A DNA stretch of 64,000 bases from Polaribacter sp. NJDZ03. Lineage in GTDB: Bacteria > Bacteroidota > Bacteroidia > Flavobacteriales > Flavobacteriaceae. The notes under the pieces are model-generated. The model was not told the DNA's origin. It made no database searches and saw only the letters and a program-made list of their open reading frames with translations. The position numbers were made by a program, and so were the translations under genes. Below, piece by piece: positions 33,998-43,327 of this stretch; positions within the stretch are counted from its first letter, which is position 1; each line of letters begins with the position of its first letter. Where the stretch lies: assembly GCF_019263805.1 (NCBI RefSeq), contig NZ_CP079195.1, positions 2,331,501 through 2,395,500 on the forward strand, given 5' to 3'.

Positions 33998-36900
33998 TTA
34001 TTTTTTTAAAATCTTACTTGTAAATGTACCTTTGTTTGTTTTTACTTTAACAATATAAATAGAGGTTGATAAGTTACCAACTTCTAAGTCAATTTTTTCA
34101 TCTACAACATTTGGGTTCCATGCTTTAATTTGCTGACCTAACACATTAAATATTGCTACATTTTCTATAAAAAGATTGGTATTGTTACGTATTGATATTG
34201 CATTCGAATTGTTATCCATATAAACTCTTAAACTAAAATCTAACACCTCATTAGAAACAGATAACACTTTTGCTTCATTAAAGGTAATAAAAAAACGATC
34301 GTCATAAGTTCCTTTTGATAATGTTAATTCAACCACCTCATCCGTTTTTAATTCTCTGGTAGTATTCTCTACAGCATCAAATAAATAAATTTTTCTATCA
34401 ATATTTTCTAATTCATCTATTCTTAAAAAAAGTGGTTCATCAGAATCAACAAGAATTGTAAGTGGCACTTTTAAAGCATCACTAATATCCTCAACACCTG
34501 CAATAACCAATTTCTTATGGTTCATTTCTTCAAAATTCCAAAATATATCTGATGCCTGAACATCTATCATTACACTTTCATATCCATAATCAAAAGCATA
34601 AGAATGGTTTTCATTAAATGAAACACCTATTTGTCTATGAATTTTTAAATAGTCTTTATTGGTAAAATCCATTCCTAATTTTAAAATTGGTAGCGTACTA
34701 TTAGCAATTTTCTTCTGTTGTCCTTTAAAAAAATGAGGCGCTGTTGCTTGATAACTTCTCTGCTTATTATTAAAATTCACCGTTCCTCCATCTGCATCTG
34801 AGTAGATAAAAAATCCTTGCCCTACAGCAATGTATCTTGTTGGTGTAGTATAAGAGTAAGAATCTGTTAATCCATTTATTCCTACAACGCTAGTTGCAGC
34901 GACTCCCATTCCATAAGTTAATTGTGCATAACCACCTTCATATCCACCTTTTACATGCCCACTATCTGTTGCTTCACCAGAGTGTTCCCAAAAATAAAGT
35001 GTACCATCAATTGTATTTTCATTATTTAGAATAAATGCATGACCATCTAAAGTACCTGCATACGGATTTCCAATAAGGCTATTTGTATTTCCTGAGATAT
35101 TAAATGAGATATCTCCATCTAATGGACTTCCAGAAAATGTAAAATATTGTGGATTAACACCTGTACTTTTCATTATATACCCAAAACCTTTATTTATTGC
35201 ACCTGTTTCTTTTACTTGTACCCAATTATTATTAGACGTTCCACTATACGTCCAAATCCAATGACTCGCTATTTGTATAGGATTAGTAGCAGCACCATCG
35301 TAACCACTAATAAAATTAATATCTGATAGCGTTGAACTCGCTAAAAGTTCACCTCTAGCATCTTTCATTATTTTTGAAACCCTATAATTATTACCTCCTT
35401 CAAACTCTACCACTGGTGATGACCAGTAATTGTACCTGTATACATTAGGCGTCTCACTTTTTTGGTCTATTAGTAGTTTTCCATTACCTGTAACATTACG
35501 ATCACCATCGTGTACTTGTATAAATTGACCAGATCCTAAAATTCTAATCTGTGCATTTACATTAATATGTATATTATTTAAAACAACCAATGCATTGTTA
35601 CTAATACTTAACACGCTACTACCTTGAACATTTAATTTCCTTGCTAATAAATTACCACTAGAATGCTCGTAAGAATCTTGAATAATTACACTTCTAGATT
35701 TATCTGGAAAACCATTACTCCACCCAGAAGCTGTTTTTACTGTTGGGTTTATTCTGTGTAACCCTAAACCATCATTTGCATTTGAGTGGGGATTTTTCAC
35801 TTCTGATATTAGCGGTGCATTGGCATGTCTTACAATTGCAGCAATTGGATTTGTATCTCCTAAAACAGAAATTGTATCATCTATAAAATTTATCCATTCT
35901 GAAGATGTAAAAGCTGTGTTTGCCTTTGTTATTTCATCTATACGCACTAATGATGTTACATCACTAACATTACTAACTACATCATACCTATTTGCCCATG
36001 TAGATGCATCTACTGTTGTAGAAAGAATTATAATATCATTGCCATTTGCTAAATCTGTTATATTAGCATCTGTTATTTCTGTTGGTGAATTTATTAAGGT
36101 AACACCAGGCAACGTATCTACAGATTTTATAACAACAGAACTTCCTGCTGTTAATGTTGGAATTACAATACTTGACGTAGGTAAAACATCACTTGGAGAT
36201 GCGGTATCTTTAAACATCGCTAATCTTATATTGGTAACAGTACTTGTACCAATATTTGTTAATTCTATTGCAGTACCTGCTGATGTTTGATAAACTTGAC
36301 TAATAATTACTGGTAATAAACTACATTTTTCATCTTGTACGGAATCATTTTGACTATCTCCTACCGTTTGACCTGTTGAAGTTGCTAAAAGCGGAATTCC
36401 GTCTTCATCAACATTTCCTGTTAATCTATTATTTACATCAACATCTGCTAAAGTAAAATTAGCACTACCTTCTAGAGCATCTGGACAACCATCTCCATCA
36501 CTATCTGTATCTAAGCTATTTATAACACCATCTCCATCATCATCTCCTGTTCCTTCTACTGAATCTAAAATTCCATCATTATCATCATCTAAATCTACAA
36601 GATCAATTACGCCATCTAAATCAGTATCAGTAGTATCACAATTTTGAACACTACTATTTTGACTATCTCCAATTGCTTGTCCTAATCCAGAACCTGCTTC
36701 TACTAAAGTTGGCACTCCATCAGAGTTTACAGCTCCTATAATTACAAAATTAGGACCTAATTGAGTTATATTAACAGTACCTGCTCCTTCTAAAGCATCC
36801 GGACAACCATCTCCATCACTATCTAAATCTAAGTAATTAGGGATTCCGTCTCCATCAAGATCGCCTGTTCCTTCAACGGAATCTAAAATACCGTCATTAT

Positions 36901-38221
36901 CATCATCTAAATCATCAGCATCATTAACACCATCACAATCATTATCATCACCATTTTCAGAAATTGATAAGGTATTATTTGTTGAATTACTATCTGGTTG
37001 AAAAAGTGGAATTGCTGTTGCCGTAAAACTTATTGGGTAAGAAAAAGCATCTACTGAAGTTTCCACACTTAAAGTTACACTTGCTCCTGCTTCTAGTTCA
37101 CTAATTATCCATTTATTACTGGAACTATTAAAACTTGCAGAAAAAATAGAGGTACCGCTAGTCGTAAAATTAGAAGAACTACTAGTTACAGTTACTCCAG
37201 AAAAATCTAAATCAACATCAAAGTCTTTTGTTAACTCTTTAGAGTTATTAGTAATAGTTGTTGTAAAAGTTGCTGTAGTAGGTGCACAAAAATTATCCGC
37301 TATAATGTTTGAATTAGAAACTTCTAAATCGGTTGCAGGTAAGTTTATTTCTAAAGCATCTGTATTAAATGCTGTAAAAGCAATATCTGTATCACCAGAC
37401 GTATTGTGTACAAAATTATTTACTTGCGTAAAATTACTAGTAGTAATACCAAAATCACTTAATTTAATAGATAGCACTCTTAAATCTCTATGAGAGTTTT
37501 TTGCAAAAGTACCTGAAACTGTACCTGTAGTGGTATTAATTTGATATATGGTCCAAAATGTTCCTCCAACAATAGGTACATTATTAAATCTGACACTTAA
37601 TTCTGAACCTACTGTATTACCATTGGTATCAATAAACTTAAACTTATCTGTGCTACCTGGAGCCCCTGTTTGAGTAACAATAATATCTGGAGCTTCATCA
37701 GTAATAGTAGAAGATTGATTTATTATTAGTGCATCATAAATAATTACTTGACTTTGAATGTTAAAGAAATTAGTAGCTAATTCCAGTCCATTAATACCAT
37801 CTCTAACAAAACTAGATGGTACAATAGGGTCAAAAGTTTTAATATAATCTGTTGCACTGTTATCTTGCGTAACACCCCCCCAATTACTTCCAATACCAAC
37901 TAGGTCAGTCGATTTATAAACAATATCGGCAGGAATTGGAAAGGCTTTAAACTCTTCTGGTGTATAGGTTATATTCTTTGATGTTAGAAGCGCATCATTA
38001 ACACCTGTAGAATAAGTAACTCCATTTACAGTAAATCCTATCAAATTATTAGAATCGTCATAATCTACTCGTGATGTTGTACTTGAAGTATAGAAACCTC
38101 CAAAATCACCATAAACAGTAGTTACAGGCTCTTGTGCACTCAAAAAAATTGAACTATGTAGCGTAAATATTAAAATTAAAAAACTATAAAATCTTGTAGT
38201 TGTAGGGGTAGTATTTTTCAC
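33998..38221 (-). CDS. Large secreted T9SS type A-sorted protein with thrombospondin type-3-like repeats
   Basis: A 1407-residue surface or secreted protein. A signal segment ([20 protein letters not shown]) is followed by a beta-rich N-terminal region. Two calcium-binding thrombospondin type-3-like blocks follow at about residues 423-485 and 535-600 (repeated D-x-D-x-DG words such as [15 protein letters not shown] and [13 protein letters not shown]). A lamin-tail-like domain starts around 640 ([20 protein letters not shown]). The C-terminal roughly 75 residues are a type IX secretion sorting domain ([30 protein letters not shown], ending TSKILKK). It is probably exported by T9SS and anchored or released at the surface; the ligand is unknown. 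Confidence 0.9.
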   Translation of the reverse strand: MKNTTPTTTRFYSFLILIFTLHSSIFLSAQEPVTTVYGDFGGFYTSSTTSRVDYDDSNNLIGFTVNGVTYSTGVNDALLTSKNITYTPEEFKAFPIPADIVYKSTDLVGIGSNWGGVTQDNSATDYIKTFDPIVPSSFVRDGINGLELATNFFNIQSQVIIYDALIINQSSTITDEAPDIIVTQTGAPGSTDKFKFIDTNGNTVGSELSVRFNNVPIVGGTFWTIYQINTTTGTVSGTFAKNSHRDLRVLSIKLSDFGITTSNFTQVNNFVHNTSGDTDIAFTAFNTDALEINLPATDLEVSNSNIIADNFCAPTTATFTTTITNNSKELTKDFDVDLDFSGVTVTSSSSNFTTSGTSIFSASFNSSSNKWIISELEAGASVTLSVETSVDAFSYPISFTATAIPLFQPDSNSTNNTLSISENGDDNDCDGVNDADDLDDDNDGILDSVEGTGDLDGDGIPNYLDLDSDGDGCPDALEGAGTVNITQLGPNFVIIGAVNSDGVPTLVEAGSGLGQAIGDSQNSSVQNCDTTDTDLDGVIDLVDLDDDNDGILDSVEGTGDDDGDGVINSLDTDSDGDGCPDALEGSANFTLADVDVNNRLTGNVDEDGIPLLATSTGQTVGDSQNDSVQDEKCSLLPVIISQVYQTSAGTAIELTNIGTSTVTNIRLAMFKDTASPSDVLPTSSIVIPTLTAGSSVVIKSVDTLPGVTLINSPTEITDANITDLANGNDIIILSTTVDASTWANRYDVVSNVSDVTSLVRIDEITKANTAFTSSEWINFIDDTISVLGDTNPIAAIVRHANAPLISEVKNPHSNANDGLGLHRINPTVKTASGWSNGFPDKSRSVIIQDSYEHSSGNLLARKLNVQGSSVLSISNNALVVLNNIHINVNAQIRILGSGQFIQVHDGDRNVTGNGKLLIDQKSETPNVYRYNYWSSPVVEFEGGNNYRVSKIMKDARGELLASSTLSDINFISGYDGAATNPIQIASHWIWTYSGTSNNNWVQVKETGAINKGFGYIMKSTGVNPQYFTFSGSPLDGDISFNISGNTNSLIGNPYAGTLDGHAFILNNENTIDGTLYFWEHSGEATDSGHVKGGYEGGYAQLTYGMGVAATSVVGINGLTDSYSYTTPTRYIAVGQGFFIYSDADGGTVNFNNKQRSYQATAPHFFKGQQKKIANSTLPILKLGMDFTNKDYLKIHRQIGVSFNENHSYAFDYGYESVMIDVQASDIFWNFEEMNHKKLVIAGVEDISDALKVPLTILVDSDEPLFLRIDELENIDRKIYLFDAVENTTRELKTDEVVELTLSKGTYDDRFFITFNEAKVLSVSNEVLDFSLRVYMDNNSNAISIRNNTNLFIENVAIFNVLGQQIKAWNPNVVDEKIDLEVGNLSTSIYIVKVKTNKGTFTSKILKK

Positions 38222-38400
38222 TTTTATTATATTAATTACTTATTTTATAAATTAAATATGATAAATTTTACTTATTAAAAATCTTACAGAAAATATTTCC
38301 ATATTGTTATGAAATATTCCCTTTAATAAGATAATTTATAAGTTTAGTGGGGGGGAACTAAAATTTTTAACACACTGATACATCGAATATAAAAAAACAT

Positions 38401-38430
38401 AAAAACCCTTCCAAATTGGAAAGGTTTTTA
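38401..38430 (-). terminator. Terminator of the M1 peptidase gene
   Basis: AAAAACC(C)TTCC / GGAA(A)GGTTTTT hairpin about 17 bases after the M1 stop. The rest of the 226-bp gap is AT-rich, with a run of seven G at about 38348, and no gene. Confidence 0.8.
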
Positions 38431-38447
38431 TTATAACTTTTATACTA

Positions 38448-40274
38448 TTACTTTACTTCTAGTACATTATTATCTAAATTAATGTCTGCCATTAATCCAC
38501 TTTTATCAATAGAAACAGATTTTACAGATTTAGAAACAGTAAAAGAATATGTTGGCATTGCCCAACCCCAATCTTTTAAAAGTGTAGAAGTTGTTGGCTT
38601 ACTACCCCTCATCATTTCTAAAGGAATATTAAAACTTTCTGAAGTTCCATCAGTATAAGTTACTTCAACATCCATTGGCATTGGCATTTGACCAATTCTT
38701 TCTAAAGTAATTGTTTTGTTATCTACAGATTTTACACCATAATCTATGGTATGTGTAGTTTCTGTCCACTCATTTAAATACCATCCTAAATCTAATTCTG
38801 CAGTTTTTTCCATAGAACGTTTAATATCGTTTGGTGTTGGATGTTTAAAGCTAAAGTCGTTAAAGTATTTCTTTAATCCGTTTGCTACATTTTCTTTACC
38901 AACAACGTACTCTAATTGACTTAAGAAAATATTTCCTTTAGAATAACTTGCTGTACTATATGCCCAATTTGTATGATATCTATCTGCATGTGTAGACAAA
39001 GATTCTTCATACCCTTTTGAAACAATAGATCTATACCCTTTATAAGAACCCGCATGTGGATTTTCTTTCCCTTCTTTTAAAATTACATTTTCTGCTTTGT
39101 TAGAAATATAAGAAGTAAAACCTTCATCCATCCAAGGATGTAAACTTTCATTTGATGCTAACAAAAACTGAAACCAAGTATGTGCCATTTCATGTGCAGT
39201 AACTCCAAAAAGACTTCCAAATTTACGTTGTCCTGTAATTAAAGTAGACATTGCATACTCCATACCACCATCTCCACCTTGTATAACAGAGTATTGTTTA
39301 TATGGATATTGACCAACATTTTCACTATAATAGGTCATTAATTCTGCCGTTTTTAGCTGTAAATCTTTCCAGTTTTTTAAGTATTCTGCGGCTAAAGTTT
39401 CTTTATATAAAAAATGTAAATCGATTCCGTTTTCCATTTTTAAAACATCGTGAATGTATTCTGGATCTGCTGCCCACATAAAATCGTGCACATTTGGTGC
39501 TTTAAAGTGCCATACCAATTTATCGCCTTTAGGCAAGTTTAATTCTTTTGAATCGTCTTGGTAACCATGACCAATTTCTTGTGGGTTTTGTAAATATCCT
39601 GTACCACCAACTGTATAATCTTTATCTATATGAATGGTTACATCAAAATCTCCCCAAACACCTTGAAATTCTCTTGCAATATATGGAGGCGTGTGCCAAC
39701 CTTGAAAATCGTATTCTGCTAATTTAGGATACCATTGCGACATAGACAACGCAACTCCCTCTGCACTATTTCTTCCAGAACGACGAATTTGAACAGGAAC
39801 CTGAGCATCAAAATTCATTTCTAAAGTAACTGATTCTCCTGATTTTATAGATTCATTTAATTGCACCTCTAAAATAGTACCAACCGTTTCATGAGAAACT
39901 GCAACACCGTCTTGTTTTAAAGAGTTTACTTTAATATACCCAATTTCATTTGGTTGTAATTTGCTAATTCTGTCGCCTACTCTTCTGTCTGGATCTTTAA
40001 TATTTAAAGATCTCATATCCATTTGAGAACCTGGTTGAAACGCATTAAAATACAAGTGATAAAACACTTTATCTAGATCATCTGGAGAATTGTTTGTATA
40101 AACTAACGTCTGTTTTCCTTTGTATTGGTAGTTTTTTGCGTCTACATCTACATCCATTGTATAGTCTACATGTTGCTGCCAATAAGTTTCTGTAGCTACA
40201 TGAGTTGTATCTTTTATAACCTTACAAGAGGTTAACATGATTAGCGACAATCCTAAAAAATAAATTTTTCTCAT
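38448..40274 (-). CDS. M1 family metallopeptidase, lipoprotein
   Basis: A 608-residue aminopeptidase-type protein. The lipobox is MRKIYFLGLSLIMLTSCK (Cys17). The exopeptidase motif is GGDGGMEYAMST near residue 338 and the zinc motif is AHEMAHTWFQ near 360, with the third ligand Glu in WMDEGFTSYISN. The N-terminal part is the M1 beta-saddle domain (VDYTMDVDVDAKNYQYKGKQ). It probably trims peptides at the envelope. It follows the S8 peptidase gene on the same strand but is separated by a strong terminator, so it may have its own promoter. Confidence 0.93.
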   Translation of the reverse strand: MRKIYFLGLSLIMLTSCKVIKDTTHVATETYWQQHVDYTMDVDVDAKNYQYKGKQTLVYTNNSPDDLDKVFYHLYFNAFQPGSQMDMRSLNIKDPDRRVGDRISKLQPNEIGYIKVNSLKQDGVAVSHETVGTILEVQLNESIKSGESVTLEMNFDAQVPVQIRRSGRNSAEGVALSMSQWYPKLAEYDFQGWHTPPYIAREFQGVWGDFDVTIHIDKDYTVGGTGYLQNPQEIGHGYQDDSKELNLPKGDKLVWHFKAPNVHDFMWAADPEYIHDVLKMENGIDLHFLYKETLAAEYLKNWKDLQLKTAELMTYYSENVGQYPYKQYSVIQGGDGGMEYAMSTLITGQRKFGSLFGVTAHEMAHTWFQFLLASNESLHPWMDEGFTSYISNKAENVILKEGKENPHAGSYKGYRSIVSKGYEESLSTHADRYHTNWAYSTASYSKGNIFLSQLEYVVGKENVANGLKKYFNDFSFKHPTPNDIKRSMEKTAELDLGWYLNEWTETTHTIDYGVKSVDNKTITLERIGQMPMPMDVEVTYTDGTSESFNIPLEMMRGSKPTTSTLLKDWGWAMPTYSFTVSKSVKSVSIDKSGLMADINLDNNVLEVK

Positions 40275-40298
40275 ATTTGTATTAATTAATGTTCAAAA

Positions 40299-40329
40299 AA
40301 AAAGCAGCATTTTAAAAATGCTGCTTTTT
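40299..40329 (-). terminator. Terminator of the S8 peptidase gene
   Basis: AAAAAGCAGCATTTT / AAAATGCTGCTTTTT, a 15-bp perfect stem with a one-base centre, 12 bases after the S8 stop. It is one of the strongest hairpins in the window. Confidence 0.88.
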
Positions 40330-40341
40330 AAGTTTAATAAA

Positions 40342-41973
40342 TTATTTTTTTCCGTTTACCATTCTGTCTGCCATTTGTAAAGCATTGTAAGCATTTACAA
40401 CTCTACCAGAAACAGATAAATCTGAAAAAGGAACTAATTCTCCTTCTGGATTTTCTCTAGATTGAGACCCTGGTTTAATTACCTCTAAATTAATTTTAGT
40501 ACCAGAATTCATTAAAATATGTTTTACTTGGCTTGCTGTTAACTTAGGATAATAAGAACGTACCAAAGCAGCTACTCCTACTGTAGAAGGTGCAGCCATA
40601 GAGGTTCCGCTAAAGTGTTTGTACTCGTTTTCTGGTGTTGTAGAATAAATTTGAACTCCTGGCGCAAAAACATCTACATTCTTTTTTCCGTAGTTAGAAA
40701 AATTAGCTGGTAATGTTTCATTATAATTAGAACTCATAGCTCCAATTGTTAACACATTATCTGAAACTTCTGTTAATAAATCTTTAGAATCATTAGGGTA
40801 TGTTCTTTCTACATCAATATCCTTACCGTCATTACCTGCTGCATTAATAATTAATACATCATGCGCTGCTGCATATTTAATAGCATCATACACCCATTCT
40901 TTATGAGGAGAATATCCTTTACCAAAACTAGTGTTAATTACTTTTGCGCCATTATCTACTGCATAACGTAAACCTAAAGCAACATCTTTATCATACTCAT
41001 CTCCATCTGGTACAGAACGTACAGCCATAATTTTTACATTATCTGCCACACCATTCACTCCTTTTCCATTATTTCTAGATGCTGCAATAATACCAGAAAC
41101 ATGTGTACCATGTGCTTCACTTTTAATAGAAACTCCTGTATTTCCATTTCCATAACCCGGAGAGTCATTAAGATCTTCTGGGTTATCTCCTATTCTATAA
41201 TCAGTATATTCATTGTTTAATAAAGCAATAGATTTATCTAACTCCTTTTTAATTTCTTCTTGTGCTTGCCCTAAAGAAGGTAAACCAAAACCAAACATTT
41301 GTTTTGCAATTGCAATGCTTTGTAATAAAGAAGGATCTTCGGTTGTAATTGCCGCAACTTCTATTGCACTATAGTCTTCTTTACCAAAGTGTCTTGCTAA
41401 ATTTTCATCTGCTCCTTTAACGCCACTTAACATTTGCTCAAAACGAGTTTTTGTCTTTTCTGCATTACCTACTTTAATATCATGTGCTGCTTGTATCTCA
41501 GCAACAATCTCTGGACTTTCTAAAGAAGGATTGTGTAAAATTCTATCTGCCTCTAAGTTTTCTTTATAAGCATTACCTAGAAAGTTCCAACCATTAATGT
41601 CGTCTATATAACCATTTTTATCATCATCAATTCCGTTACCCGCAACTTCTTTTGCATTCACCCAAGCAACATCTTTTAAATCTTCATGACCCAAATCTGT
41701 TCCAGAATCTACAACACCTACTATAACCGTTACACTCTTTTTACCTTGTAAAAAATCATACGCTTTGTCTACAGACATTCCAGGAATAGAATCTTTTACT
41801 AAATCTAAATGTCCCCAAGTGTTTTTTTGTTCTTGTGTTAATGGCATTTTTTTAGCTGCTGCTACTATTGCTACATCAGAACCTTGAGGAACTTGAATGT
41901 TAGAAATTGATTTACAACCTGTAAAAACAAGTCCAGCAAAAGCTGTATATAAAATTGGTTTTAAAACTCTCAT
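40342..41973 (-). CDS. S8 family subtilisin-like serine peptidase, lipoprotein
   Basis: A 543-residue protein with a lipobox at MRVLKPILYTAFAGLVFTGC (Cys20). The triad is Asp in VVDSGTDLGHEDL (about 88), His in HGTHVSGIIAAS (about 290) and Ser in FSGTSMAAPS (about 457), with the oxyanion Asn in INAAGNDGKD. About 200 residues separate Asp and His, far more than the roughly 30 in subtilisin; the insert is charged and helical-looking (IVAEIQAAHDIKVGNAEKTK). Such inserts occur in Bacteroidota S8 lipoproteins. It starts 4 bp after the MBL hydrolase stop, so the two form an operon. Confidence 0.93.
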   Translation of the reverse strand: MRVLKPILYTAFAGLVFTGCKSISNIQVPQGSDVAIVAAAKKMPLTQEQKNTWGHLDLVKDSIPGMSVDKAYDFLQGKKSVTVIVGVVDSGTDLGHEDLKDVAWVNAKEVAGNGIDDDKNGYIDDINGWNFLGNAYKENLEADRILHNPSLESPEIVAEIQAAHDIKVGNAEKTKTRFEQMLSGVKGADENLARHFGKEDYSAIEVAAITTEDPSLLQSIAIAKQMFGFGLPSLGQAQEEIKKELDKSIALLNNEYTDYRIGDNPEDLNDSPGYGNGNTGVSIKSEAHGTHVSGIIAASRNNGKGVNGVADNVKIMAVRSVPDGDEYDKDVALGLRYAVDNGAKVINTSFGKGYSPHKEWVYDAIKYAAAHDVLIINAAGNDGKDIDVERTYPNDSKDLLTEVSDNVLTIGAMSSNYNETLPANFSNYGKKNVDVFAPGVQIYSTTPENEYKHFSGTSMAAPSTVGVAALVRSYYPKLTASQVKHILMNSGTKINLEVIKPGSQSRENPEGELVPFSDLSVSGRVVNAYNALQMADRMVNGKK

Positions 41974-41977
41974 AATG

Positions 41978-42823
41978 TTAATTAAATATATCTATAAATT
42001 TGTGTGTGTTCTTTAATCTAACTCCTTTTTCTGTATGCTGAACGGTACAAAGTTCATTATAAGCATCGTGTTCTAAAAAAAGATAATACTCTTTGTCTGC
42101 AGCCAAGTTTAAGAATGCTGCTTTTTCTTTAATTGTTAATAAAGGTCTTGTATCATACCCCATAACATAAGGCAAAGGAATGTGCCCAATTGTAGGTAAC
42201 AAATCTGCCATAAAAACAATTGTTTTACCTTGATAAGACAACATTGGTAGCATTTGTTTTTCTGTATGACCATCCATAAAAAGAATGTCGAAACCTATTT
42301 GATCTTTGTAATTACTATGAATAAAATTTAATTGTCCGCTTTCTTTAATAGGATTAATATTTTCCTTTAAAAAGGATGCTTTTTCTCTAGCATTAGGCTC
42401 TGTTGCCCATTTCCAATGTTTATCATTAGACCAGAATTTGGCATTTTTAAAAGCTGGCTGTAAAATAGTTCTTTGTGCATTCCACTCTATAGCACCTCCA
42501 CAATGATCAAAATGTAAATGTGTTAAAAAAACATCTGTAATATCATCTCTATGAAAACCATGTTTTGCTAAAGATGTATCTACAGAAAAATCTCCAAAAA
42601 GGTAATAATAACTATAAAATTTATTTGATTGTTTTGCGCCTAAACCTGTATCTACCAAAATTAAACGATCTCCATCTTCAATAAGCATGCTTCTCATGCT
42701 CATGTCTATTAAATTATTAGCGTCTGCAGGGTTCGTTTTTTGCCAAATAGTTTTTGGCACAACACCAAACATTGCACCTCCGTCTAATTTAAAATTTCCA
42801 GTTTCTATAGGGTATATTTTCAT
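41978..42823 (-). CDS. MBL-fold metallohydrolase (lactonase-like group)
   Basis: A 281-residue cytosolic hydrolase with the di-zinc motif THLHFDHCGGA, a downstream HSNYKDQIGFDILFMDGHTE segment, VFMADLLPTIGH and the C-terminal FLEHDAYNEL. The architecture (N-terminal MRSMLIEDGDRLILVDTGLG) is that of the AHL lactonase/YtnP-like group, but the substrate cannot be assigned. It lies 4 bp upstream of the S8 peptidase gene, an unexpected pairing. Upstream are 225 bp containing an AAGGAG-like sequence (about 42898, minus) and no gene before the small membrane protein. Confidence 0.85.
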   Translation of the reverse strand: MKIYPIETGNFKLDGGAMFGVVPKTIWQKTNPADANNLIDMSMRSMLIEDGDRLILVDTGLGAKQSNKFYSYYYLFGDFSVDTSLAKHGFHRDDITDVFLTHLHFDHCGGAIEWNAQRTILQPAFKNAKFWSNDKHWKWATEPNAREKASFLKENINPIKESGQLNFIHSNYKDQIGFDILFMDGHTEKQMLPMLSYQGKTIVFMADLLPTIGHIPLPYVMGYDTRPLLTIKEKAAFLNLAADKEYYLFLEHDAYNELCTVQHTEKGVRLKNTHKFIDIFN

Positions 42824-43048
42824 TCTGTATAGATTAAAATCATAAAAAAATTGACTATAAAAATAATCAATTAGAATTCAATATATTCATAATACTCCTT
42901 AAAAGTATACAGAAAGCAAAGATGAAGAAAATAACACAATTTTTTGTTAAGAAAAGTCTAAAGATTAGTCTAAAATAATTGATTAGAACATAAATTATTT
43001 TTTCTTAATTTAAAAAGGAAAAGGAAAACAGTATGAATAAAATTAGAT

Positions 43049-43210
43049 CTATTTAGAAGCCCTACTAGAATTCATTTCACTTAAAAACTTAGCTACTCTA
43101 ATAATCACAAATACCAAAGCAACCAATCCTAAAATAACAAACAATAATTGATTGTCTAAGAATGATGAGGGAGTTTGCCCATTAATTGGTGTAGAAATTT
43201 GTAATATCAT
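43049..43210 (-). CDS. Small single-pass membrane protein (53 aa)
   Basis: A short frame with an ATG at 43210 and a TAG at 43049. The N terminus is polar (MILQISTPINGQTPSSF), followed by one clear helix of about 20 hydrophobic residues (LLFVILGLVALVFVIIRV) and a basic tail ending SEMNSSRASK. This is typical of a genuine micro-membrane protein with a cytoplasmic C terminus. It is not recognised as a named family. It lies between pbpC (upstream on the minus strand) and the MBL hydrolase gene. Coding is judged from composition only. Confidence 0.6.
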   Translation of the reverse strand: MILQISTPINGQTPSSFLDNQLLFVILGLVALVFVIIRVAKFLSEMNSSRASK

Positions 43211-43327
43211 AATAAATAGTAAGGTTTAGTTATACCAAAAATCTATAAAATTAGAGCGTATACCTCTTACTCTTCGATAAAAACCTCTTTTATTACGTTG
43301 ACCTGCACTTAATCTACTTTAAGTAAA

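Noticed and set aside
35820..36290. 156-codon open frame antisense to the T9SS substrate gene
   Set aside because: The opposite strand is clearly coding across its whole length with domain matches; the antisense product has no recognisable motif and low-complexity Val/Ser/Ile composition.
41978..42823. Quorum-quenching AHL lactonase
   Set aside because: The fold and HLHFDH motif are shared by many MBL hydrolases; substrate cannot be claimed, so only a group name is given.
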